The notes beneath the pieces are model-generated. The model was not told the origin of the DNA. It saw only the letters and a list, made by a program, of their open reading frames with translations, and did not search any database. The position numbers were made by a program, and so were the translations under genes. From assembly GCA_027315405.1 (NCBI GenBank), contig DAHUYB010000040.1, positions 1-64,000 on the forward strand: a DNA stretch of 64,000 nt, in the 5' to 3' direction. Origin of the DNA: Gammaproteobacteria bacterium (GTDB taxonomy: Bacteria > Pseudomonadota > Gammaproteobacteria > Natronospirales > REEB76). Below are positions 48,275 through 56,434 of the stretch, piece after piece (the first letter of the stretch is position 1; the number at the start of each line of letters is the position of its first letter).

Positions 48275-49819
48275 TTAAGGCACCGCCACCTGCCAACCGA
48301 GCCAGGCCGACAACGGGTACTGCACGTTCTGGCCACTGGGGTGTTCGGCGGCCGCACCCACATCGGCGGTGAGCATGCCCGGACCCAATGGCAAGACCCA
48401 TTGCACCTCGGCCGACGCCAGCGGGATGCGCACCGGCGCCACGGGGTTGCCCCCGGGTGGCGGCACATTGGTGCCGTCCCAGTTGAGCACGCCCGCGCGC
48501 ATCAACAGACTCAGCGACTGGTTCGCCGCGGATATGCGGATCAGGCCGACGGTGAGCACACGCGAATCGTTGTCGGTGGGGTAACCCATCGTCTGGCCGT
48601 AGTAACGATAGCCGCTCTTGTATTGGGAATTTTCGTAAACGGTATTCACCGGAATACCGTTGGTAAACGGCCAGCCGGCGGTGGTGTCGGAATACTCGAT
48701 GAACAGCCGCTGGCTCACGCCGTCTTGGCCCGCCCACGCGGTCTCGATGCCGAACAGGGGAAAGAACTTCTTGGGGATGTGGTGGGTTTCGTCGCGGAAA
48801 CCGCCGTCCACATAGAATGCCCACGGCTGTGCCCCCGACAACCAGTGCCAGCGCAGATCCACGCCGGCCACCTGACTGCCGGCTACGCTGCCCGGATCCT
48901 GGGGATCGTCGAGCGCGTTGCCGCCGGTGAGCACGCGCCAGAATTGCGCGGCGGAATTGGCCTGGCCCTGGCCGCCCCAGAGCGCGGTGCGATACAGGCC
49001 GATCTGAAAATGCGCGCTGGGTTGCGCGGCGATGCGCAGTCCCCACAGGCGTGTCCGCGGGATGTAACCACCATCGTTCAACTCACCCATGAAGGTGGTG
49101 AGGCTCCAGGGTCCGATCCAGGACAACCACGGCGTCTGAAACGGCACGGGTGAAGCGCGGGTGATCTCCAGTGCCGGCACCGGCCGCGCGTTGGTGTCGA
49201 GCACCATGGTGCCGCCCCAACCGGAACCCCACCAGCGGTCCTCCTCGCCCGCCAGCAACAACCAGTTGCCCGCCACGATACCGGCATAAGTGCCATCCAG
49301 GCGGTTCGGGTTCTTGCCGTTGTCAAAGGGTTGGTTGTCGTGACTCACATCCAGGGCGTAGAAAAATGCAGCGCACCTCCCGGAGACGGACGCTTCCACG
49401 TCATTCTTGCCGCGCGGCGCCGGCGCGAACCAGCGCAGTGGCGGTTTGCCGCGCTGCACGCTCACCGCGAATTCCGCGTGGGTGTCGAAACAGGCTTGCG
49501 AGCCCGGCATCTCGGTGATGAGACGCTGCCAGGCGCCGTACTGGAGCGGCGTGAGTGTCTTGGGATCAACTTTATAGAGTGCCGGGCTCACCGCCGCCCA
49601 CGGCAGCGGCCAGGCATCAATGAGTGTGTGCAGCACGCCGGTGTCGGCCAGCACTTCCACGTCCTGGCGCATCTGCAGATTATTGGCGGGGATCCAGACT
49701 GGGTCTTGGGTAATCGCCGCATGCAGCGTTTGGCTGGTAAGAATGAACAGGGCAACAGCGCAGGTTCTGAAAATTGCGTGAATGGCGCGGCCTACAAACG
49801 ATAACGGATTGATATTCAT
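48275..49819 (-). CDS. wzi: Capsule assembly protein Wzi
   Basis: 514 aa. Signal peptide (about 1-35, ending LHAAI), then the Wzi pattern: DPVWIPANNLQMRQDVEVLADTG, WPLPWAAVSPAL, GNWLLLAGEEDRWWGSGWGGTMVL, and FQTPWLSWIGPWSLTTFMGEL. C-terminal beta strands end VAVP. Wzi is an outer-membrane 18-stranded barrel that anchors capsule to the surface. Its presence on the same strand as wzb-wza-wzc suggests a capsule rather than only a released exopolysaccharide. It is separated from wzb by the AbiEii and TA genes. Confidence 0.93.
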   Translation of the reverse strand: MNINPLSFVGRAIHAIFRTCAVALFILTSQTLHAAITQDPVWIPANNLQMRQDVEVLADTGVLHTLIDAWPLPWAAVSPALYKVDPKTLTPLQYGAWQRLITEMPGSQACFDTHAEFAVSVQRGKPPLRWFAPAPRGKNDVEASVSGRCAAFFYALDVSHDNQPFDNGKNPNRLDGTYAGIVAGNWLLLAGEEDRWWGSGWGGTMVLDTNARPVPALEITRASPVPFQTPWLSWIGPWSLTTFMGELNDGGYIPRTRLWGLRIAAQPSAHFQIGLYRTALWGGQGQANSAAQFWRVLTGGNALDDPQDPGSVAGSQVAGVDLRWHWLSGAQPWAFYVDGGFRDETHHIPKKFFPLFGIETAWAGQDGVSQRLFIEYSDTTAGWPFTNGIPVNTVYENSQYKSGYRYYGQTMGYPTDNDSRVLTVGLIRISAANQSLSLLMRAGVLNWDGTNVPPPGGNPVAPVRIPLASAEVQWVLPLGPGMLTADVGAAAEHPSGQNVQYPLSAWLGWQVAVP

Positions 49820-49988
49820 CTTTTGGTCACTCTAGTTCCACTTTAGCATGGCAATACCGCGCCACCTCCTGTGTGGCAGTATCGGACTGATCATCCCCTA
49901 GGTAGGAATAGCGCGACGCTGGCGGCGACATCCTAGGGACCATCGGCGGATCGAGGACATTGCACAGCACGCAGAATTCTACACCGGA

Positions 49989-50024
49989 GCATAAAAAAAC
50001 CGGGTACCGCCCGGCGTTTTTATG
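49989..50024. terminator. Bidirectional rho-independent terminator
   Basis: Stem ccggg (50000-50004)/cccgg (50010-50014), flanked by A7 on the left and T5 on the right, with outer gcata/tatgc also pairing. It works in either direction. Confidence 0.8.
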
Positions 50025-50040
50025 CCACTCGAGGTGTAGC

Positions 50041-50290
50041 TCAGTCTTTGGACTTGGTTTTCCCGGCCACCTGGGTGCTGTTCCTGGCGGAGCTCGCCGT
50101 TTTCTTTTCGGCCTGGCCCGGTTTCGTCGGCTTGGAATTCCTGGCCTTGGCCTGAACCCCGACCGCCGCCGGCCATAAGCTTTATCGCCATGGGGTCCGC
50201 CGGCGCGCCCACCACGGCCGCGAGGCCCGCCGCATCCAGCTTCAGGGCGGTAGCCACATCGGCGGTGAGCGTACCCGAGCCCAAAAGACC
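50041..50290 (-). pseudogene. Chimeric decayed fragments resembling wzi and wzb
   Basis: On the minus strand, 50290-50240 reads GSGTLTADVATALK, resembling Wzi (GPGMLTADVGAAAE), and 50230-50180 reads AAGLAAVVGAPADPMAIKLM, resembling Wzb (SAGLTAMSGEPADPMAVQLL). The nucleotide sequences are also close (ccgccatggggtccgccgg type stretches). A Lys/Ala-rich tail frame (AKARNSKPTKPGQAEKKTAS) ends at a TGA at 50041. No complete gene can be made. The rest of 49820-50498 shows no other gene. Confidence 0.6.
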
Positions 50291-50450
50291 GGGCCGATTG
50301 CCAATGGCTCTCTTGGTGACCTGGTTGTGACCGGCCAGAGAGGATTCCAGAGGAAATCAGCGCACTAATGTTGGATCGGGTATTGGCTTTTCCTTTTAGA
50401 TGAGCCTCTTATATACTCTGGCTTGCTCTGGAATCCGCTCGAAATGGCGC

Positions 50451-50475
50451 AGTGTCGGTTCGATTCCGACTCCGG
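50451..50475 (+). repeat. 25-bp exact copy of the 3' part of tRNA-Leu(CAA)
   Basis: Identical to 29515-29539: end of the variable arm, the complete T-arm and the start of the acceptor 3' strand. No 5' half of a tRNA is present here, so it is not a functional gene. It lies 23 nt before the NUDIX start and brackets, with the intact tRNA, about 20.9 kb containing the polysaccharide locus. Possible attachment-site remnant. Confidence 0.75.
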
Positions 50476-50498
50476 CAGCACCCCGACCCCGATACACC

Positions 50499-51041
50499 AT
50501 GAAATACTGCGGCCAATGCGGTCATGAAGTGGTGGTGAAAGCCCCGCCCGGCGATCACCTGCCCCGCCACATCTGTGAACACTGTGGAACCATCCATTAC
50601 CAGAATCCCAAGCTGGTGGTGGGCTGCGTGCCGGAATGGCAAGACCGTGTGCTCCTGTGCCGCCGCGCCATCGAGCCGCGCGCCGGCTTCTGGACCTTGC
50701 CGGCGGGTTTCATGGAAAACGGCGAGACCCTTGAACAGGCGGCGCTGCGCGAGGCCCAGGAGGAAGCTCTCGCGGAGATCGAACTGCTGGCGCCGCTGGC
50801 GTCGGTGAACGTGCCCGACATCAACCAGGTGCATTTCATGTTTCGTGGCCGCCTGCGCCATGAACACTATGGCGTCGGTGCGGAAACCTTGGAAGTGAAT
50901 CTCTTCAGCGAGGATCTTATCCCCTGGAAAGACATCGCTTTCCCGAGCGTGGGTTATACCCTGGAGTGCTTTTTTGCGGACCGGCGCCGCGGGCACTACC
51001 AGTTCCATATCACTACCTGGCGCAAATCTGTTGCAGTCTAA
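50499..51041 (+). CDS. NUDIX hydrolase with N-terminal zinc ribbon
   Basis: 180 aa from ATG 50499 (MKYCGQCG), since the longer upstream frame runs through the tRNA-like fragment. Zinc ribbon: CGQCG and CEHCG (residues about 4-7 and 27-30). NUDIX box: GFMENGETLEQAALREAQEE, the GX5EX7REUXEE pattern. It hydrolyses nucleoside-diphosphate-linked substrates; which one is not readable, NADH or FAD-type pyrophosphatases being near relatives. Confidence 0.9.
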   Translation: MKYCGQCGHEVVVKAPPGDHLPRHICEHCGTIHYQNPKLVVGCVPEWQDRVLLCRRAIEPRAGFWTLPAGFMENGETLEQAALREAQEEALAEIELLAPLASVNVPDINQVHFMFRGRLRHEHYGVGAETLEVNLFSEDLIPWKDIAFPSVGYTLECFFADRRRGHYQFHITTWRKSVAV

Positions 51042-51108
51042 GCCCGCAATCCCGCCGATGCTTATGGCAGAATTGTGTTACCGGCACCCAGCCACAGAGG
51101 CATAAACC

Positions 51109-51432
51109 ATGGCCTTCGTCGTCACGGAAAACTGCATCAAGTGCAAATACACCGACTGCGTGGAAGTCTGTCCCGTGGACTGCTTCCATGAGGGTCCGAA
51201 TTTTCTGGTGATTGACCCGGACGAGTGCATTGACTGCACCTTATGTGAGCCGGAATGTCCCATCAACGCGATCTATGCCGAGGACGATCTGCCGCAAGAC
51301 CAGCAGCAATTCCGCGAATTGAACGCCGAACTGGCCAAATCCTGGCCGGTGCTCACCCAGCAGAAACCCGCGCCCGCGGATGCCAAGGCTTGGGAAGGTA
51401 AGCCCGGAAAACTGAAATTACTGGATCGCTGA
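51109..51432 (+). CDS. fdxA: 7Fe/8Fe ferredoxin FdxA
   Basis: 107 aa. [18 protein letters not shown] and [16 protein letters not shown] hold the 3Fe-4S and 4Fe-4S ligands, and the long C-terminal tail ([19 protein letters not shown]) is typical of Azotobacter-type FdI/FdxA. Small cytoplasmic electron carrier. Followed directly by a strong terminator; single-gene unit. Confidence 0.96.
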   Translation: MAFVVTENCIKCKYTDCVEVCPVDCFHEGPNFLVIDPDECIDCTLCEPECPINAIYAEDDLPQDQQQFRELNAELAKSWPVLTQQKPAPADAKAWEGKPGKLKLLDR

Positions 51433-51445
51433 ATCCCCGACTCTC

Positions 51446-51480
51446 GAAAAAACGCCCCTCACGGAGGGGCGTTTTTATTT
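51446..51480. terminator. Rho-independent terminator after fdxA
   Basis: A 9-bp stem (51452-51460 / 51464-51472) with loop acg is preceded by A6 and followed by T5; it can serve fdxA (+) and the pseudoazurin gene (-). Confidence 0.93.
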
Positions 51481-51502
51481 TCATTGGCCCATCGAAAATA
51501 CC

Positions 51503-51955
51503 CTATTTCACTTCCTTCATGAGCTTCTCAAGCCGGCCCTGATTCATCAACTGTTTGCTCTCCATGGTCTGCGCGGCCTTCTCGGCGGCGGCCTTGTTCA
51601 CAGGCTTGCCCACCTGGATCACGCCCAGCATGCCGAACAGGTGGTGCGGATTGCACTCATAAAGATAAACGCCATCCTGGGTGAACTTCACGGTGATGTC
51701 CTTGCCGATCTCGCTCTTCCAATTCTTGGCGCCCCGCGGCACCAGGTAGGACTGGCTGTCATGTGCGGGATCGACGGCCACAAAGTGTACCGAGTCACCG
51801 GGCTGGATAGGCAGGAAATCGGGTTCGAATACGAAGCTGCCGCCGGCACCGCTATTCAGTTCCTTGACAGTGTAGTCCTTGGCGTAGGCATTGGCGCCAA
51901 GCACACCCACGCTCACAAGCAAGCACATTAGAAGCTTCCTATTCAGGATCTGCAT
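51503..51955 (-). CDS. Pseudoazurin-type blue copper protein
   Basis: 150 aa from ATG 51955 with a perfect GGAGG 5 nt upstream. Signal peptide (MQILNRKLLMCLLVSVGVLG ... AYA). The type 1 copper ligands are His in DPAHDSQSY and Cys-His-Met in YECNPHHLFGM. Periplasmic electron carrier, likely to denitrification enzymes or a cytochrome oxidase. No partner gene is nearby. Confidence 0.9.
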   Translation of the reverse strand: MQILNRKLLMCLLVSVGVLGANAYAKDYTVKELNSGAGGSFVFEPDFLPIQPGDSVHFVAVDPAHDSQSYLVPRGAKNWKSEIGKDITVKFTQDGVYLYECNPHHLFGMLGVIQVGKPVNKAAAEKAAQTMESKQLMNQGRLEKLMKEVK

Positions 51956-52098
51956 ACTTTCCTCCAGTAATTTTCCGAAAAAATACCGATGCTCCCAGCC
52001 GCCACGCGCCGGGGACCGTTCAGCAGGCATTTGCTAAGATGCTGGCAAATAGCATTTTATGCTATCGGCTGCTGGTGCTCAATCGGCAGCGAACGGAT

Positions 52099-52833
52099 TC
52101 AATGCGACGTTTTTTGAACGGGCGGCGAGGCGCTATCCAGCAGGGAAACCAGCTCGGCGGGCGGTAAATAGCCGTCAATCATCCGGCCACCATCCGTGAT
52201 AATCGCCGGTGTGCCCTCAAGACCCAGCAGTTCACCGAAACGATAACCCGCCGCCACTGCGGCGGCATCGCATGCGGCATTCTTGACCGGCTTGCCGCCC
52301 ATGGCGTTCTCGAACGCCGCCTTACGGTCACTCGCGCACCACACATCCGCCGCTTTCCGCCAGGACGCGGAGCCGATGCCAGCGCGCGGGAAAAAAAGGT
52401 ATTGCACCGCAATCCCCATGGCATTCAGGGCCGGCCGGTCCTGTTCGAGCACCCGGCAGTATTCACAGTCAATGTCGGTGAATACCGTGATTGTGCGTTT
52501 CGGGTGTGGTGGCGCGAACACCAGCATATCGGGGACAAGCTGTTGCAAATAGGCAAGCCGTGCGGCGTCGCGGCGCCCGACAGTGAGGTTATCGCCGCTG
52601 CGTACATCAATGATGTCGCCACGAATAAGATAGTGCCCGTCGGCGCTGACATAGGCGACTTGCGGGCCAACAGTGATGCGATATAAGCCCGCAATGGGCG
52701 CCGGCGTCACATCTTCAACTTTGAGACCGAGCATTTTTGCGAGCCGCAGTTCGACACTGGTCCCGCCATCCGCGCGTGCGGCTGTGGTGCCAAGCAACAG
52801 GCCGACAAACAAAACTTTCAGCATGATTTTCAT
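52099..52833 (-). CDS. dsbC: Thiol:disulfide interchange protein DsbC
   Basis: 244 aa. Signal peptide (MKIMLKVLFVGLLLGTTAARA), N-terminal dimerisation domain, then the thioredoxin domain with active site DCEYCRVLEQD (the common form is CGYC) and cis-Pro loop LEGTPAIITDGG. A second cysteine pair (VWCAS, AACDA) matches the structural disulfide of DsbC. Periplasmic disulfide isomerase. It follows xerD, a conserved order. Confidence 0.93.
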   Translation of the reverse strand: MKIMLKVLFVGLLLGTTAARADGGTSVELRLAKMLGLKVEDVTPAPIAGLYRITVGPQVAYVSADGHYLIRGDIIDVRSGDNLTVGRRDAARLAYLQQLVPDMLVFAPPHPKRTITVFTDIDCEYCRVLEQDRPALNAMGIAVQYLFFPRAGIGSASWRKAADVWCASDRKAAFENAMGGKPVKNAACDAAAVAAGYRFGELLGLEGTPAIITDGGRMIDGYLPPAELVSLLDSASPPVQKTSH

Positions 52834-52933
52834 GGAAATAGAATCCGGCGATTATTCACTAAGACCCGCCGCGGGCATGCGGGTTCCCATTCCCGGATTT
52901 TTCGCGCTCAGGTCAACCACTTCACTCCGGGGT

Positions 52934-53893
52934 TCAGCCCCTGGGATGATGCTCAGCATGCAGATCCTTTAGGCGCTCGCGGGCCACGTGGGTATAGATC
53001 TGGGTGGTGGACACATCGCTGTGACCCAGCAGCATCTGCACCACGCGCAAATCGGCGCCATGATTCAGCAGGTGCGTAGCGAACGCATGCCGCAGTGTGT
53101 GGGGGGACATGGCCATGGATATTCCAGCCTTCTGTGCATAACGCTTGATAATGTGCCAGAACGCCTGACGGGTCATGTGATCGCTGCGGCGCGTGGTGAA
53201 CAGATAATCGCTCTGCTGCATGCCGACAATCTCGAGGCGTGCTGTATTCAGATATTTCTCGATCCAGATCTGGGCTTCCTCGCCTATTGGCACCAGGCGT
53301 TCGCGTTTGCCTTTGCCAAGTACGCGTACCACGCCCTGACGCAGATTTATCTGGTCAATACGCAGGGTCACCAGTTCGGATACGCGCAAGCCGGTGGCAT
53401 ATAGCAATTCCAGCATGGCGCGGTCGCGAACGCCGAGCGCCTGCATCACATCCGGCGCCTTGAGCAGGGCAATAACTTCCGATTCAGTCAATGATTTCGG
53501 CAGCGGACGGCCGAGTTTTGGCATATCGATGCGCGTGCTGGGATCTTCGCCGATGCGTCCCTCGCGCAGCAGATAGCGGTAAAAGCGCCGAATGCTGGAC
53601 AACTGCCGCGCCGTGGAGCGCGGGCGCGCGCCTTGTTGCACACGCCAAGCCAGAAAAGCCAGCAATTGATCACGCTGCACCCGCAAAATTCCCAGCTGCT
53701 GGTTTTCAAGCCAGCGGCTCAAACCCACCAGATCCGCGCGGTAAGCGGCGAGCGTGTTTTCCGCCAAGCCGCGCTCACTCCACATGGTATCCAAAAAATG
53801 TTCAACTTCCTGCTGGCCAGCCGTCTGACTGGAACCGGTCAGGTCATGTACATTATGGAAAGCAGTGTGTTCAGTGATGGCATAGTCACTCAT
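52934..53893 (-). CDS. xerD: Tyrosine recombinase XerD
   Basis: 319 aa from ATG 53893 (MSDYAITEHTAF). The N-terminal SAM-like domain (VEHFLDTMWSERGLAENTLAAY) leads to the catalytic domain with R in ATGLRVSELVTL, K in VLGKGKRERLVPI, HxxR in SPHTLRHAFATHLL, H in LGHSDVSTTQIY and the Tyr nucleophile in QIYTHVARERL. With XerC it resolves chromosome dimers at dif. Followed by dsbC, as in E. coli. It is the housekeeping recombinase, not an island integrase. Confidence 0.96.
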   Translation of the reverse strand: MSDYAITEHTAFHNVHDLTGSSQTAGQQEVEHFLDTMWSERGLAENTLAAYRADLVGLSRWLENQQLGILRVQRDQLLAFLAWRVQQGARPRSTARQLSSIRRFYRYLLREGRIGEDPSTRIDMPKLGRPLPKSLTESEVIALLKAPDVMQALGVRDRAMLELLYATGLRVSELVTLRIDQINLRQGVVRVLGKGKRERLVPIGEEAQIWIEKYLNTARLEIVGMQQSDYLFTTRRSDHMTRQAFWHIIKRYAQKAGISMAMSPHTLRHAFATHLLNHGADLRVVQMLLGHSDVSTTQIYTHVARERLKDLHAEHHPRG

Positions 53894-54071
53894 GGGAAGC
53901 ACCTCGCCAGGTGAAATATGTTGTTTCGTACACGAACGACCTACCAAAGCAATAAGTTACAAGGTGTGCACGCCTACAAGCTCCAACATCGTCAAATTCT
54001 TTTATGTAAAATATTAGCATATTTCGCGCCGCTTGCCAGGTAAGGCTTGAATCCGGATACTGCCCCAGTCC

Positions 54072-54827
54072 ATGCGCCAATCTCCTAAGCCACTCTATTC
54101 TCTAGTATTTCCCCTGCGGGTCTGGGCGACTTTCTTGTTATTTGGCGTGCCAGCCACCCTCTATGTGATCGTGCTACCCGGCCGCAAGCGCCGCCGGCGT
54201 GCAGCCCGGAGGGCTGGCCGGATATTGTTCATGCTGGCCGGCATCCCCCTGAGGGTTACCGGACTGGAAAATCTGCCGGCGGGCGCCTGTTTCCTGGCCT
54301 CAAATCACGCCACTTACCTGGACGGGCCATTGCTCACTGCCGCCCTGCCGCCCCGTTTCGGATTTGTCATAAAACGTGAGGCCATGGGTACACCGCTGGT
54401 GGGCTGGTTGTTGAGGCGTCTCGGTTCGGAATTCGTGGAGCGCTTCGACACCAAGACAGCCTTGAATGATGCTACCCGTTTAATCCAGCTGGCCCGTGAC
54501 GGCGCCTCTCTGGGTGTATTTCCGGAAGGCACCTTCCGGAACGAGCCGGGGCTGCGCGCGTTTCATCTGGGCACATTCCTGGCCGCCACCCGCGCGGGTA
54601 TTCCCGTGGTACCGGTGGTAATCCGCGGCGCCCGCGCCATTTTGCCGGGTGAAACCTTACGCCCCCGTCCGGGCAGAGTGGAGGTGGCGTTGCTGCCCCC
54701 GATTATGGCTGGCGGCAAACGCGGCGATGACGCGCGCGCGCTGCGCGACGCGGTGCGTGCAAACATTCTGATGCATTGCGGCGAACCCGACCATGAGCGC
54801 GCAGCGCCTCAGCATCCCGAAAACTAA
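54072..54827 (+). CDS. 1-acyl-sn-glycerol-3-phosphate acyltransferase family (PlsC-like)
   Basis: 251 aa. A membrane segment at about 13-35 (VWATFLLFGVPATLYVIVL) precedes the acyltransferase motifs: SNHATYLDGPLL (HX4D), FVKREAMG-like FVIKREAMGTPLVG, GVFPEGTFRNEPG (FPEGT), and IPVVPVVIRGAR. It acylates lysophosphatidic acid or a related lipid at the inner membrane. Divergent from xerD. Plasmid-type E. coli PlsC lacks such context; substrate is inferred. Confidence 0.88.
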   Translation: MRQSPKPLYSLVFPLRVWATFLLFGVPATLYVIVLPGRKRRRRAARRAGRILFMLAGIPLRVTGLENLPAGACFLASNHATYLDGPLLTAALPPRFGFVIKREAMGTPLVGWLLRRLGSEFVERFDTKTALNDATRLIQLARDGASLGVFPEGTFRNEPGLRAFHLGTFLAATRAGIPVVPVVIRGARAILPGETLRPRPGRVEVALLPPIMAGGKRGDDARALRDAVRANILMHCGEPDHERAAPQHPEN

Positions 54828-55038
54828 AAATAGGAGCGTGCAATCAAACACGCGAGCGGCTGAGAATTTTGCGCAGAGCACCGTATCTTGGGCGAAAAGA
54901 GATCAGGCTTAACAAACTCGGAACAGCGTTGAAACAAGCTCCCCCGCTGTGGACGGCTCGCCGCCCGGCCGCCGGATTCTGGCCGCAGAGCATGACTGCT
55001 ACACTCACGGTCCGTCGAAAAGTGCGCGCTCCGACCCC

Positions 55039-56286
55039 ATGCCTGTATACGTCCCCGTCACCCAAAACACCGAGCATTCGTTATTGCGGCATCCCGCGTT
55101 CCTGCAATTCTGGTTCGCCCGCGGGGCCTCCGGATTCGCGTTCCAGATGCTGTCGGTGGCCGTGGCTTGGCAAATCTATGCCATGACCCACCGGGCGTTC
55201 GATCTCGGCATGATCGGCCTGGTGCAGTTCATCCCCTCGATTGCGCTGGCGCTGGTGGCGGGACATGTGGCCGACCGCTATGAGCGCCGGCGTGTGGTGC
55301 TCATCTGCCAGATCGTCGGCGGGTTGGCCGTGGGGCTGCTCGCCGTCGGCAGCTTTTTGCACTGGTTCCACGAAGCCGCCATCCTCACCCTGATTTTTTT
55401 CATCGGTGTCACCAGGACTTTCGAGTTCCCGACGCTGCAAGCGCTGCTTCCGGTTCTGGTGCCGCCCATGCTTTATCCGCGCGCCATGGCCGCCAGCGCT
55501 TCGGCCATGCAGTCGGCGATGATCATCGGTCCGGCGCTCGGCGGTTTCCTGTACGTGGCGGGCGCGGGCGTGGTGTATGCCGTATCGGCTCTGCTGTATC
55601 TGGCGGCGGCTGTCATGATGTGGCGCCTCAAAACCGAACGCCCGGCGGTGCCGCGAGAACCGCCGACGCTGCGCAGCGTATTCGCCGGTATCACCTTCAT
55701 ACGCCATCGCCCGGTGGTGCTGGGCGCCATCTCCCTGGATTTATTTGCCGTATTGCTGGGCGGCGCCACTGCGTTGCTGCCGATCTTCGCGCGCGACATT
55801 CTGCATACCGGCCCCTGGGGTTTGGGGCTGTTGCGCGCCGCCCCGGCCGTGGGTGCGCTTTCGATGGGCGTATGGCTGGCGCATCGTCAGCTCAAACGCC
55901 GTGTCGGCCGGGCCATGTTTGTTTCCGTGGTGGGTTTCGGTCTCGCTACCATCGTGTTCGCGCTCTCCACCTCCTTGTGGCTCTCGATGCTGGCCCTGGC
56001 CACCCTGGGCGCCCTCGACATGATCAGCATGGTGATTCGCTCAGCACTGGTACAACTGGAAACCCCGGATGAGATGCGCGGACGCGTCAGCGCCGTCAAT
56101 GCCATCTTCGTCAATACCTCGAACCAGTTAGGTGAATTTGAATCCGGCATTACCGCCGCCTGGTTCGGGGCGGTGCCGGCGGTGCTGCTTGGCGGTGTCG
56201 GCACCCTGCTGGTGGTGGGCCTGTGGATGTGGATGTTCCCGGCACTGCGGCAACGGCAGCGGTTGGAATCCGGAAGCCCAGCCTGA
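55039..56286 (+). CDS. MFS transporter, EntS/tetracycline-efflux-like
   Basis: 415 aa from ATG 55039 (MPVYVPVTQNTEHSLLRHP). About 12 membrane helices, with the MFS motif A GHVADRYERRRVV between TM2 and TM3 and a repeat HRQLKRRVGRAMF in the second half. LETPDEMRGRVSAVNAIFVNTSNQLGEFESG is a phrase of the EntS/MFS_3 family. Exports a small molecule of unknown identity. The following ORF is cut by IS30 16 nt downstream. Confidence 0.88.
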   Translation: MPVYVPVTQNTEHSLLRHPAFLQFWFARGASGFAFQMLSVAVAWQIYAMTHRAFDLGMIGLVQFIPSIALALVAGHVADRYERRRVVLICQIVGGLAVGLLAVGSFLHWFHEAAILTLIFFIGVTRTFEFPTLQALLPVLVPPMLYPRAMAASASAMQSAMIIGPALGGFLYVAGAGVVYAVSALLYLAAAVMMWRLKTERPAVPREPPTLRSVFAGITFIRHRPVVLGAISLDLFAVLLGGATALLPIFARDILHTGPWGLGLLRAAPAVGALSMGVWLAHRQLKRRVGRAMFVSVVGFGLATIVFALSTSLWLSMLALATLGALDMISMVIRSALVQLETPDEMRGRVSAVNAIFVNTSNQLGEFESGITAAWFGAVPAVLLGGVGTLLVVGLWMWMFPALRQRQRLESGSPA

Positions 56287-56301
56287 GAGGTTTGCCAAAG
56301 C

Positions 56302-56434
56302 ATGCAAATCAAACCGGCCCTGGTGACTGCCATAGCATGGCTTGCGTGGTTTGCCTACTGGATGATCGCCGCTTACCACGTCATCAGCACGCGCCGCGCT
56401 TATTCCGGGATTTTATTGAAACGCCGGTTTCGGA
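56302..56434 (+). pseudogene. 5' end of a small membrane-protein gene cut by the IS30 element
   Basis: 44 codons (MQIKPALVTAIAWLAWFAYW, MIAAYHVISTRRAYSGILLK) begin a hydrophobic protein and end at the IS boundary. Joining across the element with one target copy removed gives a frame that continues about 35 codons and stops (ITVDGPMCKQTDVPRQSKSP), without recognisable family. The original product is unknown. Confidence 0.6.

Noticed and set aside
48167..49153. A 328-codon plus-strand frame opposite wzi
   Set aside because: Antisense shadow of a well-supported Wzi gene.
52934..53893. XerD as integrase of the tRNA-Leu island
   Set aside because: Its sequence and dsbC synteny are those of the housekeeping dif recombinase, and it is outside the repeat pair.
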